DNA of 64,000 nucleotides from Halosimplex aquaticum (lineage in GTDB: Archaea > Halobacteriota > Halobacteria > Halobacteriales > Haloarculaceae): the NCBI RefSeq assembly GCF_028747785.1, contig NZ_CP118158.1:3968001-4032000 (forward strand), given 5' to 3'. A program made the translations under genes and the position numbers. This document shows, in pieces, positions 35,057 to 44,202 of this stretch (its first letter is position 1; each line of letters opens with the position of its first letter). The notes beneath the pieces are model-generated. The model saw only the letters and a list, made by a program, of their open reading frames with translations. It ran no database searches and had not been told where the DNA came from.

Positions 35057-35090
35057 AAAGCCATATCACCGGAGCGACGAACGGAGTTGT

Positions 35091-35673
35091 ATGAGCAATC
35101 AGCCGGGGGGAGTACTACACGCCCGAACGCTGGCAGAACTGGCTGGACAGGATCGACGAGGAGGAGCTCGACCCGGAGGACGACGACACCGCCCAACTGC
35201 TCTGGAACATGCAGGACGACACCGCTATCGCGGTGGTCAAGGTCGTCTCCGACTTCGAGGACGATGTCCTCGGCGAAGACGACGCGCTCGCCGAGATCGA
35301 GGACATGCGCGAGGTCGTCCTCGCCGAGCCCGAGTTCGACGACGAACAGGCGCTCATGCTCGTCGACAGCGTCCAGACCTCCCTCGTCTGCGTCTTCTAC
35401 GCGGCCGAGGAGTACATCGTCGGCGGAACCGCCGAGGACGCGGGCATCGGCGACTACGTCAGCGCGGCGGCCGACGCCGAGTCCGAGGAGGACCTGGACG
35501 CGGCGCTGTCGTACTGCGTGCAGGCGGGCACGCTCGTCATCGACGGGGCGGAGTTCGACCCCGCGATGGCCGAGGAACTGGAGCCGGGCCTGGTGGTCCA
35601 GTGGGTCAACGGGCTCGACAGCCTCCAGACGGCGATGAAAGACCCCGAAGTCGTCGAAGAAGACGACGAGTAA
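35091..35673 (+). CDS. DUF2150 family protein with an apparent 5' frameshift
   Basis: From residue ~6 onward the frame reads EYYTPERWQNWLDRIDEEEL, then SVQTSLVCVFYAAEEYIVGG and ALSYCVQAGTLVIDGAEFD, matching the haloarchaeal DUF2150 family. That frame has no start codon: in-frame codons run back to TGA at 35092-35094. The ATG at 35091 (MSNQPG) joins it only if the G6 run at 35105-35110 is read as G5. This gives MSNQPGEYYTPERW, a plausible N-terminus. Either a sequencing error in the homopolymer or a real frameshift is responsible. Function of DUF2150 is unknown. Confidence 0.82.
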
Positions 35674-35829
35674 CGCGGCAGTCGCGGCCACCCCGGTCCG
35701 CACGCCGCGGCAGACATGGTGGTGTCTGCCGTCGTGGTGGTCGCCGTCGGGTCGGCCGGCGGCGAGTCGTTATCAGGGTGGAAAATCGGGGACACAGGTT
35801 TTTGCACGCCCGGTCGGAACCCCGGGCAC

Positions 35830-38187
35830 ATGGAACTGTGGGACGACAGGGGCCAGTCTATCCAGATCGGGGCGGTCCTGGTCTTCGCGGCCGTCGTCCT
35901 CCTGCTCTCGCTCTATCAGGCGACGGTGGTCCCACAGCAGAACGAGCGGGTCGAGTTCGACCACAGCCAGCAGATCCGGGGCGAACTGCTCGACCTGCGG
36001 AACGCGGTGGTGTCGACGGTCGGCGACTCGGCGCAGCGGTCGGTGTCGGTGACGCTGGGGACGACCTATCCGACGCGCGTGCTGGCGGTGAACCCGCCGC
36101 CCGCCTCGGGGCAGTTGCGGACGGTCGGGACGGCCGACGGCGACGTGTCGCTCGGGGTGACGAACGCGACGGCGCTCGACGACGAGACGGACGACTTCTG
36201 GGACGGACGGCGACGCGACTACGACACCGGCGGGATCGTCTACCGGCCGAACTACAACGAGTACGGCCAGCCGCCGTCGACGATATACGAGAACTCCGTG
36301 CTGTACGACGAGTTCGCCGCCGAGGGGACGACCGTCGCGCGGAGCGGCCAGGCGCTGATCGACGGGCGTTCCATCTCGCTCGTGGCGCTGAACGGGTCGC
36401 TCAGCGAGTCCTCGTCGGGGACGAGGTCGGTCGACGTGCGGCCGGCGAGCGCGTCGTCGAGGACGGTCGCGGTCCGGAACGCGAGCCCGGGATCGAACGT
36501 GACGGTCCGCGTGCCGACGCGCCTGAGCGAGTCCCGCTGGGAGGGGCTGCTCGCCGACGAGTTCGTCGCCGCGGGCGGGAACGTGACCGACGTGTGGACG
36601 AACCCGCTCCCCGCGGCGCCCGGGTACCGGATGCTCGTCGTCGACCTCGTCCCGGGGACGTACGACCTCCGGATGGCGAAAGCCGGCGTCGGGACGCGGG
36701 TGACGGGGACGGATGCGGCGTATGTGACCGCCCCGAGCGGCGCCAACGCGACGGTCCCCGAGGACGGGTCCCAGCGGCTCGTCGTCGAGGTCCGCGACGC
36801 GTACAACAATCCGGTCGCCGGCGTGGAGGTCACCGGGAGCGCGGATGTCGGCGCCCTGGCGTCGCGGACGGCGACGACCGGGGAGAACGGGCGGGCGACG
36901 TTCCGCTACGACGCGCCGTCGGTGACCGCGGCGACGGAGGCCTCCGTGAACGTGAGCTACGCCGTCGACCCCGGGTTGGCGACGGCCTTCGACGGTCGTC
37001 GGCCGGAGAACGCCGAACTGACCGTCACCGTCCAGAACACGAAGGTCGACGGTCCGTCGGGCGGCGGTGGCGGGGGACCCGCGCCGTACTCGGTCGCCTG
37101 GGACTCGCCGACGGTCTCCGAGGGCGGGACGCATCTGGACGACTGCGACGCCGCGGACTGCACATGGGACGTGGGAGCGGACGGCGACGGCGCACTCGAC
37201 CTCTCCGCGGCCGTCGCGGACGCCATCGGGGGCGTCGACAAGTCGACCGTCGAGGGGGCCGCGGTGGACTTCGCGCTCAACGACAGTTCCGTCGGCACGC
37301 TCTCCGCGGAGTCGGCAGTCTCAGACGCGAACGGCGGCGTCGAGGCGGTGCTGCGGGCGAACGAGAACGGGACCGTCCGCGTCTACGCGGTCAGCGGTGG
37401 CGCCAGCGACGTGATCAACGTCACGGTCGCGAACGTCACCGCCGGATCAGGCGGGGGCGGGCCGAGCGTCGCGTTCCGCGTCGACGACTTCAGCGACCGG
37501 AACCAGAACGCGCCGAACTTCGTCGCCTCGTACGACGTGCGCGGCGCCGGCGACTCGTTCGAACGCGTCGAGGTGACGTTCGCGGCCGACGGCGGACCGT
37601 CGGGGACCCGACAGAGCACCGCGGCTCGCGGCAGCGTCAGCTACCGGCCCGGGTACGCCGACGGCCAGCAGTTCGAGGTGACGGCGGACGTGATATACAC
37701 CGACGACCAGGGCAACGAGTACGTCGCCGCGAGTGAGACGATCACGGATACCGCCGACGCTCGCAACCCCGTCGGGGAGAACGACGATCTCGGTGACGCT
37801 GGAAGCGCGAGCCTGACCAGCTACGCTGTTTCGGACCGCTCGAACGTGAACGCCAACCAGGTTCGGTATCGCTTCGACTACACCGTCTCGGCGTCGGGCA
37901 GTTTCGACCGGGTACGGCTGTTCGTCCTCAACCTGAACCGGGACGGCGCGACCGGACTCCGAGACGAGACGGCCCGGAGCGGAAAGAACGTCGACGTCGA
38001 ACCAGGGTTCGGGGCGAACGCGCAGTACCGGGTCGGGTTCGCCGTCTACGACGCCGACGGGGTGATCGTCGAGGTGGTGGACACGACGGACGTCGCGGAC
38101 GGCGACGGGACCGTCCTGACCGCGACGCTCCTGCTCCTGGGATTCGGCGTCGTCGGACACGCGCTTCGACGCTCGTCGATGCGATAG
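35830..38187 (+). CDS. Large surface protein with pilin-like N-terminus and Big-1 (invasin-like) domain
   Basis: 785 aa. The start MELWDDRGQSIQIGAVLVFAAVVLLLSLYQ resembles archaeal type IV pilin-like N-termini (RGQS followed by a long hydrophobic helix), and a C-terminal helix (TLLLLGFGVVGHALR) ends the protein. Between them lie beta-rich regions with many N-x-S/T sites. QRLVVEVRDAYNNPVAGVEV with TGENGRATFRYDAPS is a Big-1-type Ig repeat. A Gly/Pro linker (GGGGGGPAPYS) is visible. It probably sits on the cell surface; adhesion is inferred. Haloarchaeal DUF7289-like proteins share this start. Confidence 0.78.
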   Translation: MELWDDRGQSIQIGAVLVFAAVVLLLSLYQATVVPQQNERVEFDHSQQIRGELLDLRNAVVSTVGDSAQRSVSVTLGTTYPTRVLAVNPPPASGQLRTVGTADGDVSLGVTNATALDDETDDFWDGRRRDYDTGGIVYRPNYNEYGQPPSTIYENSVLYDEFAAEGTTVARSGQALIDGRSISLVALNGSLSESSSGTRSVDVRPASASSRTVAVRNASPGSNVTVRVPTRLSESRWEGLLADEFVAAGGNVTDVWTNPLPAAPGYRMLVVDLVPGTYDLRMAKAGVGTRVTGTDAAYVTAPSGANATVPEDGSQRLVVEVRDAYNNPVAGVEVTGSADVGALASRTATTGENGRATFRYDAPSVTAATEASVNVSYAVDPGLATAFDGRRPENAELTVTVQNTKVDGPSGGGGGGPAPYSVAWDSPTVSEGGTHLDDCDAADCTWDVGADGDGALDLSAAVADAIGGVDKSTVEGAAVDFALNDSSVGTLSAESAVSDANGGVEAVLRANENGTVRVYAVSGGASDVINVTVANVTAGSGGGGPSVAFRVDDFSDRNQNAPNFVASYDVRGAGDSFERVEVTFAADGGPSGTRQSTAARGSVSYRPGYADGQQFEVTADVIYTDDQGNEYVAASETITDTADARNPVGENDDLGDAGSASLTSYAVSDRSNVNANQVRYRFDYTVSASGSFDRVRLFVLNLNRDGATGLRDETARSGKNVDVEPGFGANAQYRVGFAVYDADGVIVEVVDTTDVADGDGTVLTATLLLLGFGVVGHALRRSSMR

Positions 38188-38225
38188 TCGACAGGCACTT
38201 GTAGGAGTCTCACGGATCGAGGGGT

Positions 38226-39572
38226 ATGACATCGGTCGGTATCGACGCCGTCGAGATACGGACGGGGAAGCTCAGACTCGACCTGCCGGAGACGTTCGCG
38301 CCGGCGCAGGGCGACGACCCGGGGAAGTACACGAAGGGGCTCGGGTTGACGGCGAGTTCGTTCCCGGACGTCTACGAGGACATCGTGACGATGGGGGCCA
38401 ACGCGGCCCACGCGCTGATGGAACGCAAGGGTCTCGAACCCGAGGACATCGGCCGGATCGACGTGGCCACGGAGTCGGCGTTCGACAACTCCAAGCCCGT
38501 CTCGACGTACATCGCCGGCTGTCTCGAACAGGTCTACGACGGCGACTTCCACCACGCCAACAAGGGCGAGCGCAAGTTCGCCTGCATCTCGGGCACCCAG
38601 AGCCTCGACGACGCGTACAACTGGATCCGCGCGGGCCGCAACCGCGGTCGCGCGGCGCTTGTCATCGCGACCGACACCGCCCTGTACGCCCGCGACGACC
38701 CCGGCGAGGCCACGCAGGGCGCCGGCGCCGTCGCGCTGCTGGTCACCGAAGACCCCGACGTGGTCGAACTCTCGACCGAGCAGGGGTACGGCAGCGCCGA
38801 CGAGACGGACTTTCTGAAGCCCCAGCAGCAGTTCCCGAGCGTCGACGGCAAGCGCTCGGTGCAGGTGTACCTCTCGCGGATGCGCGAGGCCATCGAGGAC
38901 TTCGAGTCGGTCACCGAACCGATCCACCCCGACGACTTCGCGTTCATCCCCTTCCACACGCCGTTCCCGGGGATGGTCCGCAAGGCGGCCGCGCTCGGCT
39001 ACCGGCACGCCAGCCGCGACACGGAGATCGAGGAGCGCCTCGCCGACGAGATCGGCCGACAGCCGCGCTACGAAGCCTTCGACAGCGAGGAGGCGTTCCG
39101 CGAGGCAGCCGCCGACTACACCGACGACCTGACCGACACCGACCTGTACCGCGAGTGGTACGCCGAGACCGTCGAGCCGACGCTCACTATCTCTCGCGAG
39201 GTCGGCAACTGGTACACCGGGTCGGTCCACGTCGCGCGCATCTCCGCCCTGAAGGCCGCGGCCGAGGACGGCGTCGACCTCGCCGGCGAGAAACTGCTCG
39301 TCGGCTCCTACGGGTCGGGCGCGCAAGCGGAGATCCACGCCGAGACCGTCCAGTCCGGCTGGGAGGACGAGATCGCTGCGCTCGATGTCGACGAGCAGCT
39401 CGACGCTCGGTACGAACTCACGTTCGACGAGTACGAGGACGTCCACGACGTCCACAACCACGACGAGGACGCCGGCGCCAGCGATACCGACCAGTTCACC
39501 GCGCCGGAGCAGGAGTTCGTCTTCGACGGCTGGGGCCGGATGGGCGAGCGGAAGTACATCTACGTGGAGTAA
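38226..39572 (+). CDS. mvaS: Hydroxymethylglutaryl-CoA synthase
   Basis: 448 aa. It condenses acetoacetyl-CoA and acetyl-CoA to HMG-CoA, the committed step toward archaeal isoprenoid lipids. Catalytic residues are visible: Glu in ATESAFDNSKP (E83), Cys in KFACISGTQSL (C120) and His in FIPFHTPFPGM (H244). Length matches the archaeal family. A terminator-like hairpin with T8 follows directly, and the last 18 codons are repeated 172 bp downstream. Upstream neighbour is a surface protein, so it is probably transcribed alone. Confidence 0.97.
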   Translation: MTSVGIDAVEIRTGKLRLDLPETFAPAQGDDPGKYTKGLGLTASSFPDVYEDIVTMGANAAHALMERKGLEPEDIGRIDVATESAFDNSKPVSTYIAGCLEQVYDGDFHHANKGERKFACISGTQSLDDAYNWIRAGRNRGRAALVIATDTALYARDDPGEATQGAGAVALLVTEDPDVVELSTEQGYGSADETDFLKPQQQFPSVDGKRSVQVYLSRMREAIEDFESVTEPIHPDDFAFIPFHTPFPGMVRKAAALGYRHASRDTEIEERLADEIGRQPRYEAFDSEEAFREAAADYTDDLTDTDLYREWYAETVEPTLTISREVGNWYTGSVHVARISALKAAAEDGVDLAGEKLLVGSYGSGAQAEIHAETVQSGWEDEIAALDVDEQLDARYELTFDEYEDVHDVHNHDEDAGASDTDQFTAPEQEFVFDGWGRMGERKYIYVE

Positions 39573-39606
39573 CGGCCGCGAACGGAGTGAGCGGCCGCTT
39601 TTTTTT
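39573..39606 (+). terminator. Hairpin plus T8 run after the HMG-CoA synthase gene
   Basis: CGGCCGC (39573-39579) pairs with GCGGCCG (39591-39597), and eight T residues follow. It begins directly after the stop codon, so it is well placed to end the mvaS transcript. It is also the left end of intergenic element copy B. Confidence 0.75.
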
Positions 39607-39686
39607 GGTCCAGATTTTTTGGCCGAGTGGTGGCCGAAGGGAGCGGAGCGACCGAGGCCACCCGAGGCGAAAAAAGGTGGCTGCTA
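39573..39686. repeat. Intergenic multi-hairpin element, copy B
   Basis: Starting at the mvaS stop: hairpin CGGCCGC/GCGGCCG, T8, GGTCCAGATTTTTTGG, then a hairpin GGCCGAAGGGAGCGGAGCG/CGACCGAGGCC, and the outer motif GAGGCGAAAAAAGGTGG. Order and spacing are the same as in copy A at 34919-35056. The duplicated mvaS tail starts immediately on its far side. Confidence 0.7.
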
Positions 39687-39744
39687 GTTCGTCTTCGACG
39701 GCTGGGGCCGGATGGGCGAGCGGAAGTACACCTACGTCGAGTGA
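39687..39744 (+). pseudogene. Duplicated last 18 codons and stop of the HMG-CoA synthase gene
   Basis: 39687-39744 repeats 39515-39572 with three differences in 58 bases (one Ile to Thr change, a silent GTG to GTC, and TAA to TGA). It would read FVFDGWGRMGERKYTYVE then stop. There is no start codon and the intergenic element lies between the copies. It is a gene fragment, not a gene. Confidence 0.85.
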
Positions 39745-39845
39745 TCGGCTGAGAGCATCACAGTCGCTCGACGGTTCGTTCGGCCCGTTCGGCCGTGTCC
39801 GAGACCGAACCACTGAAGCGCGTTTCGGCCGACGATCCGTCCACA

Positions 39846-40536
39846 ATGGGCACCCCCCCTTCCCTCGCGCGAGGAGCAGACCGAGGAGGTCATCGAGCGG
39901 CTCTGGGAGGAGTACCCCGACGCCACCATCTCGCTGAACTTCTCGAACCGGTTGGAGTTGCTCGTCGCCGTCATGCTCTCGGCGCAGTGTACCGACGAGC
40001 GCGTGAACGAGACGACCGAACACCTCTTCGAGAAGTACCAGTCTCCGGAGGACTACGCCGAGGCCGACGTCGACGAACTCTCGGAGGACATCGGCTCGAT
40101 CACCTACCACAACAGCAAGGCCGACTACCTCAAGTCCTCGGCGCAGACGATCATCGAGGAACACGACGGCGAGGTGCCGGACACGATGGAGGAACTGACC
40201 GACCTGAAGGGCGTCGGCCGGAAGACGGCCAACGTCATCCTCCAGCACGGCTACGACCTCGTCGAGGGGATCGTCGTCGACACGCACGTCCAGCGGCTCT
40301 CGCGGCGGCTCGGCATCACCGAGGAGGAACGGCCTGAAGCCATCGAGCAGGACCTGCTCCCGATCGTCCCCGAGGAGGAGTGGCAGTGGTACACCCACCT
40401 GCTGATCAGCCACGGTCGCGAGATCTGCACGGCTCGCAACCCCGACTGCGAGTCCTGCGTCGTCGAGGACCTCTGCCCGTCCTCGAAGCTCGACCACGAG
40501 GTGGACCTGGCGAGCGGCGAACCGTGGGACGCCTGA
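39846..40536 (+). CDS. nth: Endonuclease III with an apparent 5' frameshift
   Basis: About 230 aa once corrected. The body reads EEVIERLWEEYPDATISLNF, the helix-hairpin-helix LKGVGRKTANVILQ with catalytic Lys, the catalytic Asp in VVDTHVQRLSRRLG, and the [4Fe-4S] ligands C-x6-C-x2-C-x5-C (CTARNPDCESCVVEDLC). It removes oxidised pyrimidines and nicks abasic sites. The frame has no ATG. The ATG at 39846 (MGTP) is one base out and joins only if the C7 run at 39853-39859 is read as C8 (or C5). An initiating TTG at 39952 would delete essential N-terminal helices. Confidence 0.9.
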
Positions 40537-40693
40537 CCGCTCGGCGGTGAAAGCAGTCGAACGAACGCGAGTGCGGTGACTGGGACAGTGGGACGTCAGT
40601 CTGTCCGATCCGCGAAGTGTGACGTCGCCGACGGCCGATTTCGCGATCCAGAAAGTTATTGTCGCCGCTCACAGTTTGTTGGCCAAGTCCACG

Positions 40694-40933
40694 ATGGCCA
40701 CGAAAGACGGTGTCGCGGTCGCTGACATGTTCCGTTCACGTCCCGTTCAATCGGCGATGGTTTCCGTCGTTCCGCTGCTACTCGCCGTCGCGCAACTGGC
40801 GAACGGATTCTTCAACGACATGCCGCTCCTCGTTTCGATATCGTTCGCGGCCGTGATGGTCCCGTTCGCCGTTTTGCTGACGCAGTATCAATACGCCCAG
40901 TTCCGGCGCCAGTACGTCGAACGAGGCTTCTAG
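40694..40933 (+). CDS. Small two-helix membrane protein
   Basis: 79 aa. MATKDGVAVADMFRSRPVQS precedes two hydrophobic stretches (VVPLLLAVAQLANGFF and PLLVSISFAAVMVPFAVLL), ending in YQYAQFRRQYVERGF. A clean ATG and helices with a charged C-terminus support a real gene. I do not recognise the family; function unknown. Confidence 0.65.
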   Translation: MATKDGVAVADMFRSRPVQSAMVSVVPLLLAVAQLANGFFNDMPLLVSISFAAVMVPFAVLLTQYQYAQFRRQYVERGF

Positions 40934-41069
40934 CGACTCGACAGGGCTCATTCTTCGGCCCGCGGACGACCATTCGCCGTTTAGCGGCCCCGCGGGTTGT
41001 CGAGCGACGCTGTCTTCGGACCGAGACAGGGGGAACCGGGGCCGTCTATAGGTCCCCCTTCGATTTCGT

Positions 41070-41507
41070 TCAAGCGCGAGCGGCGGTGCGTTCGGGGACG
41101 TCGGCCTTGCTGTTCGCGTAGGCGTTGTACGCCGACAGGGCGGCGGTGATCAGACCGCCGGCGGCGGTGGTCATCGCGAGTTCGCTGCTGCCCATCTCGA
41201 TGACCGCCGGCGAGACGAGCGCCCACAACCCGAGCAGGGTCGCCAGCGCCGCGACGGCGACGTTGGCCAGCCGGTCCTTCGACAACCGGTAGAAGTTGTA
41301 GCCCCCCAGCAGAAAGATGGCGGTACCGACGAGGGTGTCGTTCCAGACTGCCGCTTCGGTGGACTCGAACATGAACGGGTAGGCCACGAGACCCAGCCCC
41401 GCCAGCGCGACGATGGCGCTCACCCACTGCATCGTGTCCGTGTCGAGGGTGTCACGGCCCGGTTCGGCGCTGCGTGTCGATTCGGTGTCGGTCTGTGTTT
41501 CGCTCAT
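41070..41507 (-). CDS. SPW-repeat membrane protein
   Basis: 145 aa. A polar N-terminus (MSETQTDTESTR) precedes four membrane segments. The two related halves QWVSAIVALAGLGLVAYPFM and VAVAALATLLGLWALVSPAV each end near a Ser/Tyr-Pro-Phe/Ala-type motif, the pattern of the haloarchaeal SPW-repeat family. Function unknown. The ATG at 41507 was chosen because upstream codons (MKRVP and earlier) are shadow-like. Confidence 0.75.
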   Translation of the reverse strand: MSETQTDTESTRSAEPGRDTLDTDTMQWVSAIVALAGLGLVAYPFMFESTEAAVWNDTLVGTAIFLLGGYNFYRLSKDRLANVAVAALATLLGLWALVSPAVIEMGSSELAMTTAAGGLITAALSAYNAYANSKADVPERTAARA

Positions 41508-41763
41508 GGGGACTCGCTTCATCGTCGGCTTCGCGGGGAGAAAACGGCGGTGCCTGCAGTAGCCGATAGGCCGCGCCGGGCCTGTAGAGCCCTCGTCCGC
41601 GCGGTCTACGCGGATCGACGTCTCTCCGACTCGGGTGCCTTCGACGCCGCTTCGGATAGAATCGGCCACCGTCGAATCCCGCCGAGGCGCTCGCGGGCGT
41701 TCTCCGTCGACTAGAGTGTCGACGGGAGATCGCCGGTCACGGGCTTGCGGGCACGGCCGTCCG

Positions 41764-42633
41764 CTACGAGTTGACGTCTTCGAGGTGTTTGCTGACGACG
41801 ACCCGGCCCTTGGGGGTGAGCTTCGGGCCCTCGTCGGCGTCGACGACGAGGTCGTCGGCTTTCAGGTCGTTGAGAACCATCGTCAGCTGGCTGCTCTCCA
41901 TGTCGAGGACGCTGGCGAGCGAGACGCCGGGTCCGGTCGAGTAGACGGCGACGAGGAGTTCGACCTGTTCCTCCGAGAGGGAGACGTCTTCGAGGTCGGC
42001 CATGAGGTCGCTGTACTCCAGGCGGAGGAACCGCCCGAGGATGGACATCTTCCGCGGGGAGTCCATGGCCGCGAGCGAGAGCGTCGCCTGACCGCCGTCG
42101 AGGTGGCGGACGGCGAGGACCGGCTGTTCGGTGCCGTTGATCTCCCGGGTGAGACGGTCGAAGTCGTTGACCGTCGAGAGGTCGATGTCGACGGTGTCGT
42201 CGGCGCGACGGAAGCGGACCGCCTCCGGCTTGAGGAACAGTTTCGCGGGGACGAACGACTCGTCGGTGACGCGGCCGCCGACCCGCGCCGGGTGCTTGAC
42301 CGTCACGTCGGTGCCGTTGAGGACGGCCTTGAACAGGACCGTGGTGAACTTCTCGATCTTGTCGTCGTCCGCCTCGACGGCGGCGACCATCCGCTTGCCG
42401 GACCGCTCGAAGGCGATGGTGACCGTCGAACTGAAGAACTCCCCGAGCCCGTCGGGGACGTGACCGACCGCGATGTCGAAGATCGAGGTGAGGGGGATCG
42501 TCACTTTGCCCTCGTCGCCGGCGAGCACGAGCCGCTTCTCGCTCAGCAGGATCCGCCCTTTCACCGGCTCGGCGCGAGCCGACGCTTCGGAGTTGAAAGA
42601 GGCGACGAAGTCCGCGATGACTGATTCCGACAT
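41764..42633 (-). CDS. cheF: CheF-type chemotaxis adaptor (archaeal)
   Basis: 289 aa. It starts MSESVIADFVASFNSEASAR and has an N-terminal PH-like/beta region (KGRILLSEKRLVLAGDEGKV) and a C-terminal winged helix (LLVAVYSTGPGVSLASVLDM, then LKADDLVVDADEGPKLTPKG), matching archaeal CheF (DUF439) proteins. CheF links the bacterial-type Che system to the archaellum motor switch. No other che or arl gene is in the window, so this is a lone copy. The ATG at 42633 replaces an upstream extension. Confidence 0.85.
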   Translation of the reverse strand: MSESVIADFVASFNSEASARAEPVKGRILLSEKRLVLAGDEGKVTIPLTSIFDIAVGHVPDGLGEFFSSTVTIAFERSGKRMVAAVEADDDKIEKFTTVLFKAVLNGTDVTVKHPARVGGRVTDESFVPAKLFLKPEAVRFRRADDTVDIDLSTVNDFDRLTREINGTEQPVLAVRHLDGGQATLSLAAMDSPRKMSILGRFLRLEYSDLMADLEDVSLSEEQVELLVAVYSTGPGVSLASVLDMESSQLTMVLNDLKADDLVVDADEGPKLTPKGRVVVSKHLEDVNS

Positions 42634-42769
42634 GGGCGGGGTTACGACCACCTTGCACAGCACAAATATTGAGCGTTTCGTGCGAGTATCAGCCGCGAGA
42701 ACGGCGGTCAGTCGGTGCCGACGCTCGGAACCTCGTTCGAACGGGCCTACAGCCGCTCTCCCCGACTGT

Positions 42770-43873
42770 TCACTCCTCGGGGTAGCGCGGGCGGCGCGCG
42801 GAGTCGTCGCTCCCCTCGACGAACGGGAGCGCGACGCGCGTCGCGGGTCGCTCGCCGCCGTCGACGCGGACGGTCAGGTCGGCGTCGCCGGTAGCGGCGT
42901 CGTGGTCGAGCGCCGCGAGGGCGATCGGTTCCTCGCGGGTCGGGCTCTCGGCGGCGCGGGTCACCTCGCCGACGGCGGCGTCGTCGGCGAAGACTGCGGC
43001 GCCCGCGTCGGGGACGGCATCGACGGTGAGCCCGACGATGCGCTCGCTCGGTCGGCCGCGGTTCTCGATCCGGGAGACGACTTCCTGGCCGACGTAACAG
43101 CCCTTCTCGAAGTCCAGCGCGTTGCGGACGCCGCAGTCGTTGGGGAGCCGACCGGAGAGTTCGGTCTCGAACAGCGGCGTCCCGGCCTCCAGGGTCAGCG
43201 TCTCCCAGGTGCGGTACCCGAAGGGAGCGGCCGCCTGCCCGAGGTTCGCGAGCGTGTCGAAGACGTCTGCGGCCTCGCTCGCGGCGCAGACGACCTCGTA
43301 CCCCTCCTCGCCGGTGAGGCCGTCGTCGCGGATCACCGTCACGCCGGCCTCGCCCATCGTCCCGCGGACGAACGAGAGGGGCCGGTCCGGCGAGGCGGCC
43401 TTGTTGAGGACGCTCGCGATCTTCTCGGTGGCGTTCGGGCCGTAGACGCCGAAGACGCCGAAGTCGTCGGTCGCGTCGGTGATCTCGACGTCCTGGATGA
43501 ACGTCTTCTCGCGCCAGTCGGCGGCGACGCGCTCGTGCTCGGTCGGCGGGAGGAAGAGCAGCAGTCGGTCGCCGTCGGCCGCGTTGTATACGTACATGTC
43601 CGTCTCGACGCGCCCCGAGGGGTCGAGCAACAGCGCGTAACAACCCTCTCCGTCCGCTTCCGGGACGCGGTTGGAGACGGCGTTGTCCACGAAGTCGACG
43701 CGGTCATCGCCCTCGACGACGAGGACGCCGTAGCCGCGCTCGGTGACGCCGACGACGTTGCGGACGGCGACGTGGGTGCGTTCGGGCCGCCCGTAGTGGG
43801 CCGCGACCCGGCGGTCGCCGCGCTCCTCGAACGTCGCACCGTGGTCCTCGTGGACCGACTCGATGACCGTCAT
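42770..43873 (-). CDS. YgfZ/GcvT-like folate-binding protein
   Basis: 367 aa. It has the YgfZ signature EKGCYVGQEVVSRIENRGRP (K-G-C-Y-x-G-Q-E) with the conserved Cys, and a GcvT-like fold (LLLDPSGRVETDMYVY; GPNATEKIASVL; LTGEEGYEVVCAA). YgfZ-type proteins bind folate and help maintain certain iron-sulfur enzymes. It is a second GcvT-fold protein besides gcvT at 20929. The ATG at 43873 gives an N-terminus like other haloarchaeal members. Confidence 0.88.
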   Translation of the reverse strand: MTVIESVHEDHGATFEERGDRRVAAHYGRPERTHVAVRNVVGVTERGYGVLVVEGDDRVDFVDNAVSNRVPEADGEGCYALLLDPSGRVETDMYVYNAADGDRLLLFLPPTEHERVAADWREKTFIQDVEITDATDDFGVFGVYGPNATEKIASVLNKAASPDRPLSFVRGTMGEAGVTVIRDDGLTGEEGYEVVCAASEAADVFDTLANLGQAAAPFGYRTWETLTLEAGTPLFETELSGRLPNDCGVRNALDFEKGCYVGQEVVSRIENRGRPSERIVGLTVDAVPDAGAAVFADDAAVGEVTRAAESPTREEPIALAALDHDAATGDADLTVRVDGGERPATRVALPFVEGSDDSARRPRYPEE

Positions 43874-43955
43874 TACCCCGGTGTGGGGCCGGTGGCGGGT
43901 TACATCTTCCGGGACCGGCGAAGCGCTGAAGTGCCGAGCGGGCGACCGTCCGGAC

Positions 43956-44183
43956 ATGTCCTCCGTGTCTCGCCTCACTGCCCCGCTCGCGGGCGCCAGC
44001 GAGTGGCTCGAAGCCCACCCGGTCGCCTATTTCCTCGCCCTCGTCGCCGCGCCCGTCGCCGCGCGACTCGTCATCGCGGTTTTCACGAGCGAGGGACTGC
44101 GCGAGGCGGCGCTGAGCGGGCTGGTCTTCGGCGTCGTGTTCGCCACCGTCACGCTCGCGCTCCGCCGCTTCGTCGGCCGGTAG
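43956..44183 (+). CDS. Small two-helix membrane protein
   Basis: 75 aa, divergent from the YgfZ-like gene. Residues WLEAHPVAYFLALVAAPVAA and the second helix ALSGLVFGVVFATVTLALRR suggest two membrane spans with a charged C-terminus (RRFVGR). Family not recognised. It is convergent with another small membrane protein (44203-44400). Confidence 0.65.
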   Translation: MSSVSRLTAPLAGASEWLEAHPVAYFLALVAAPVAARLVIAVFTSEGLREAALSGLVFGVVFATVTLALRRFVGR

Positions 44184-44202
44184 GACTGTCGCGTCGGTGT
44201 CC

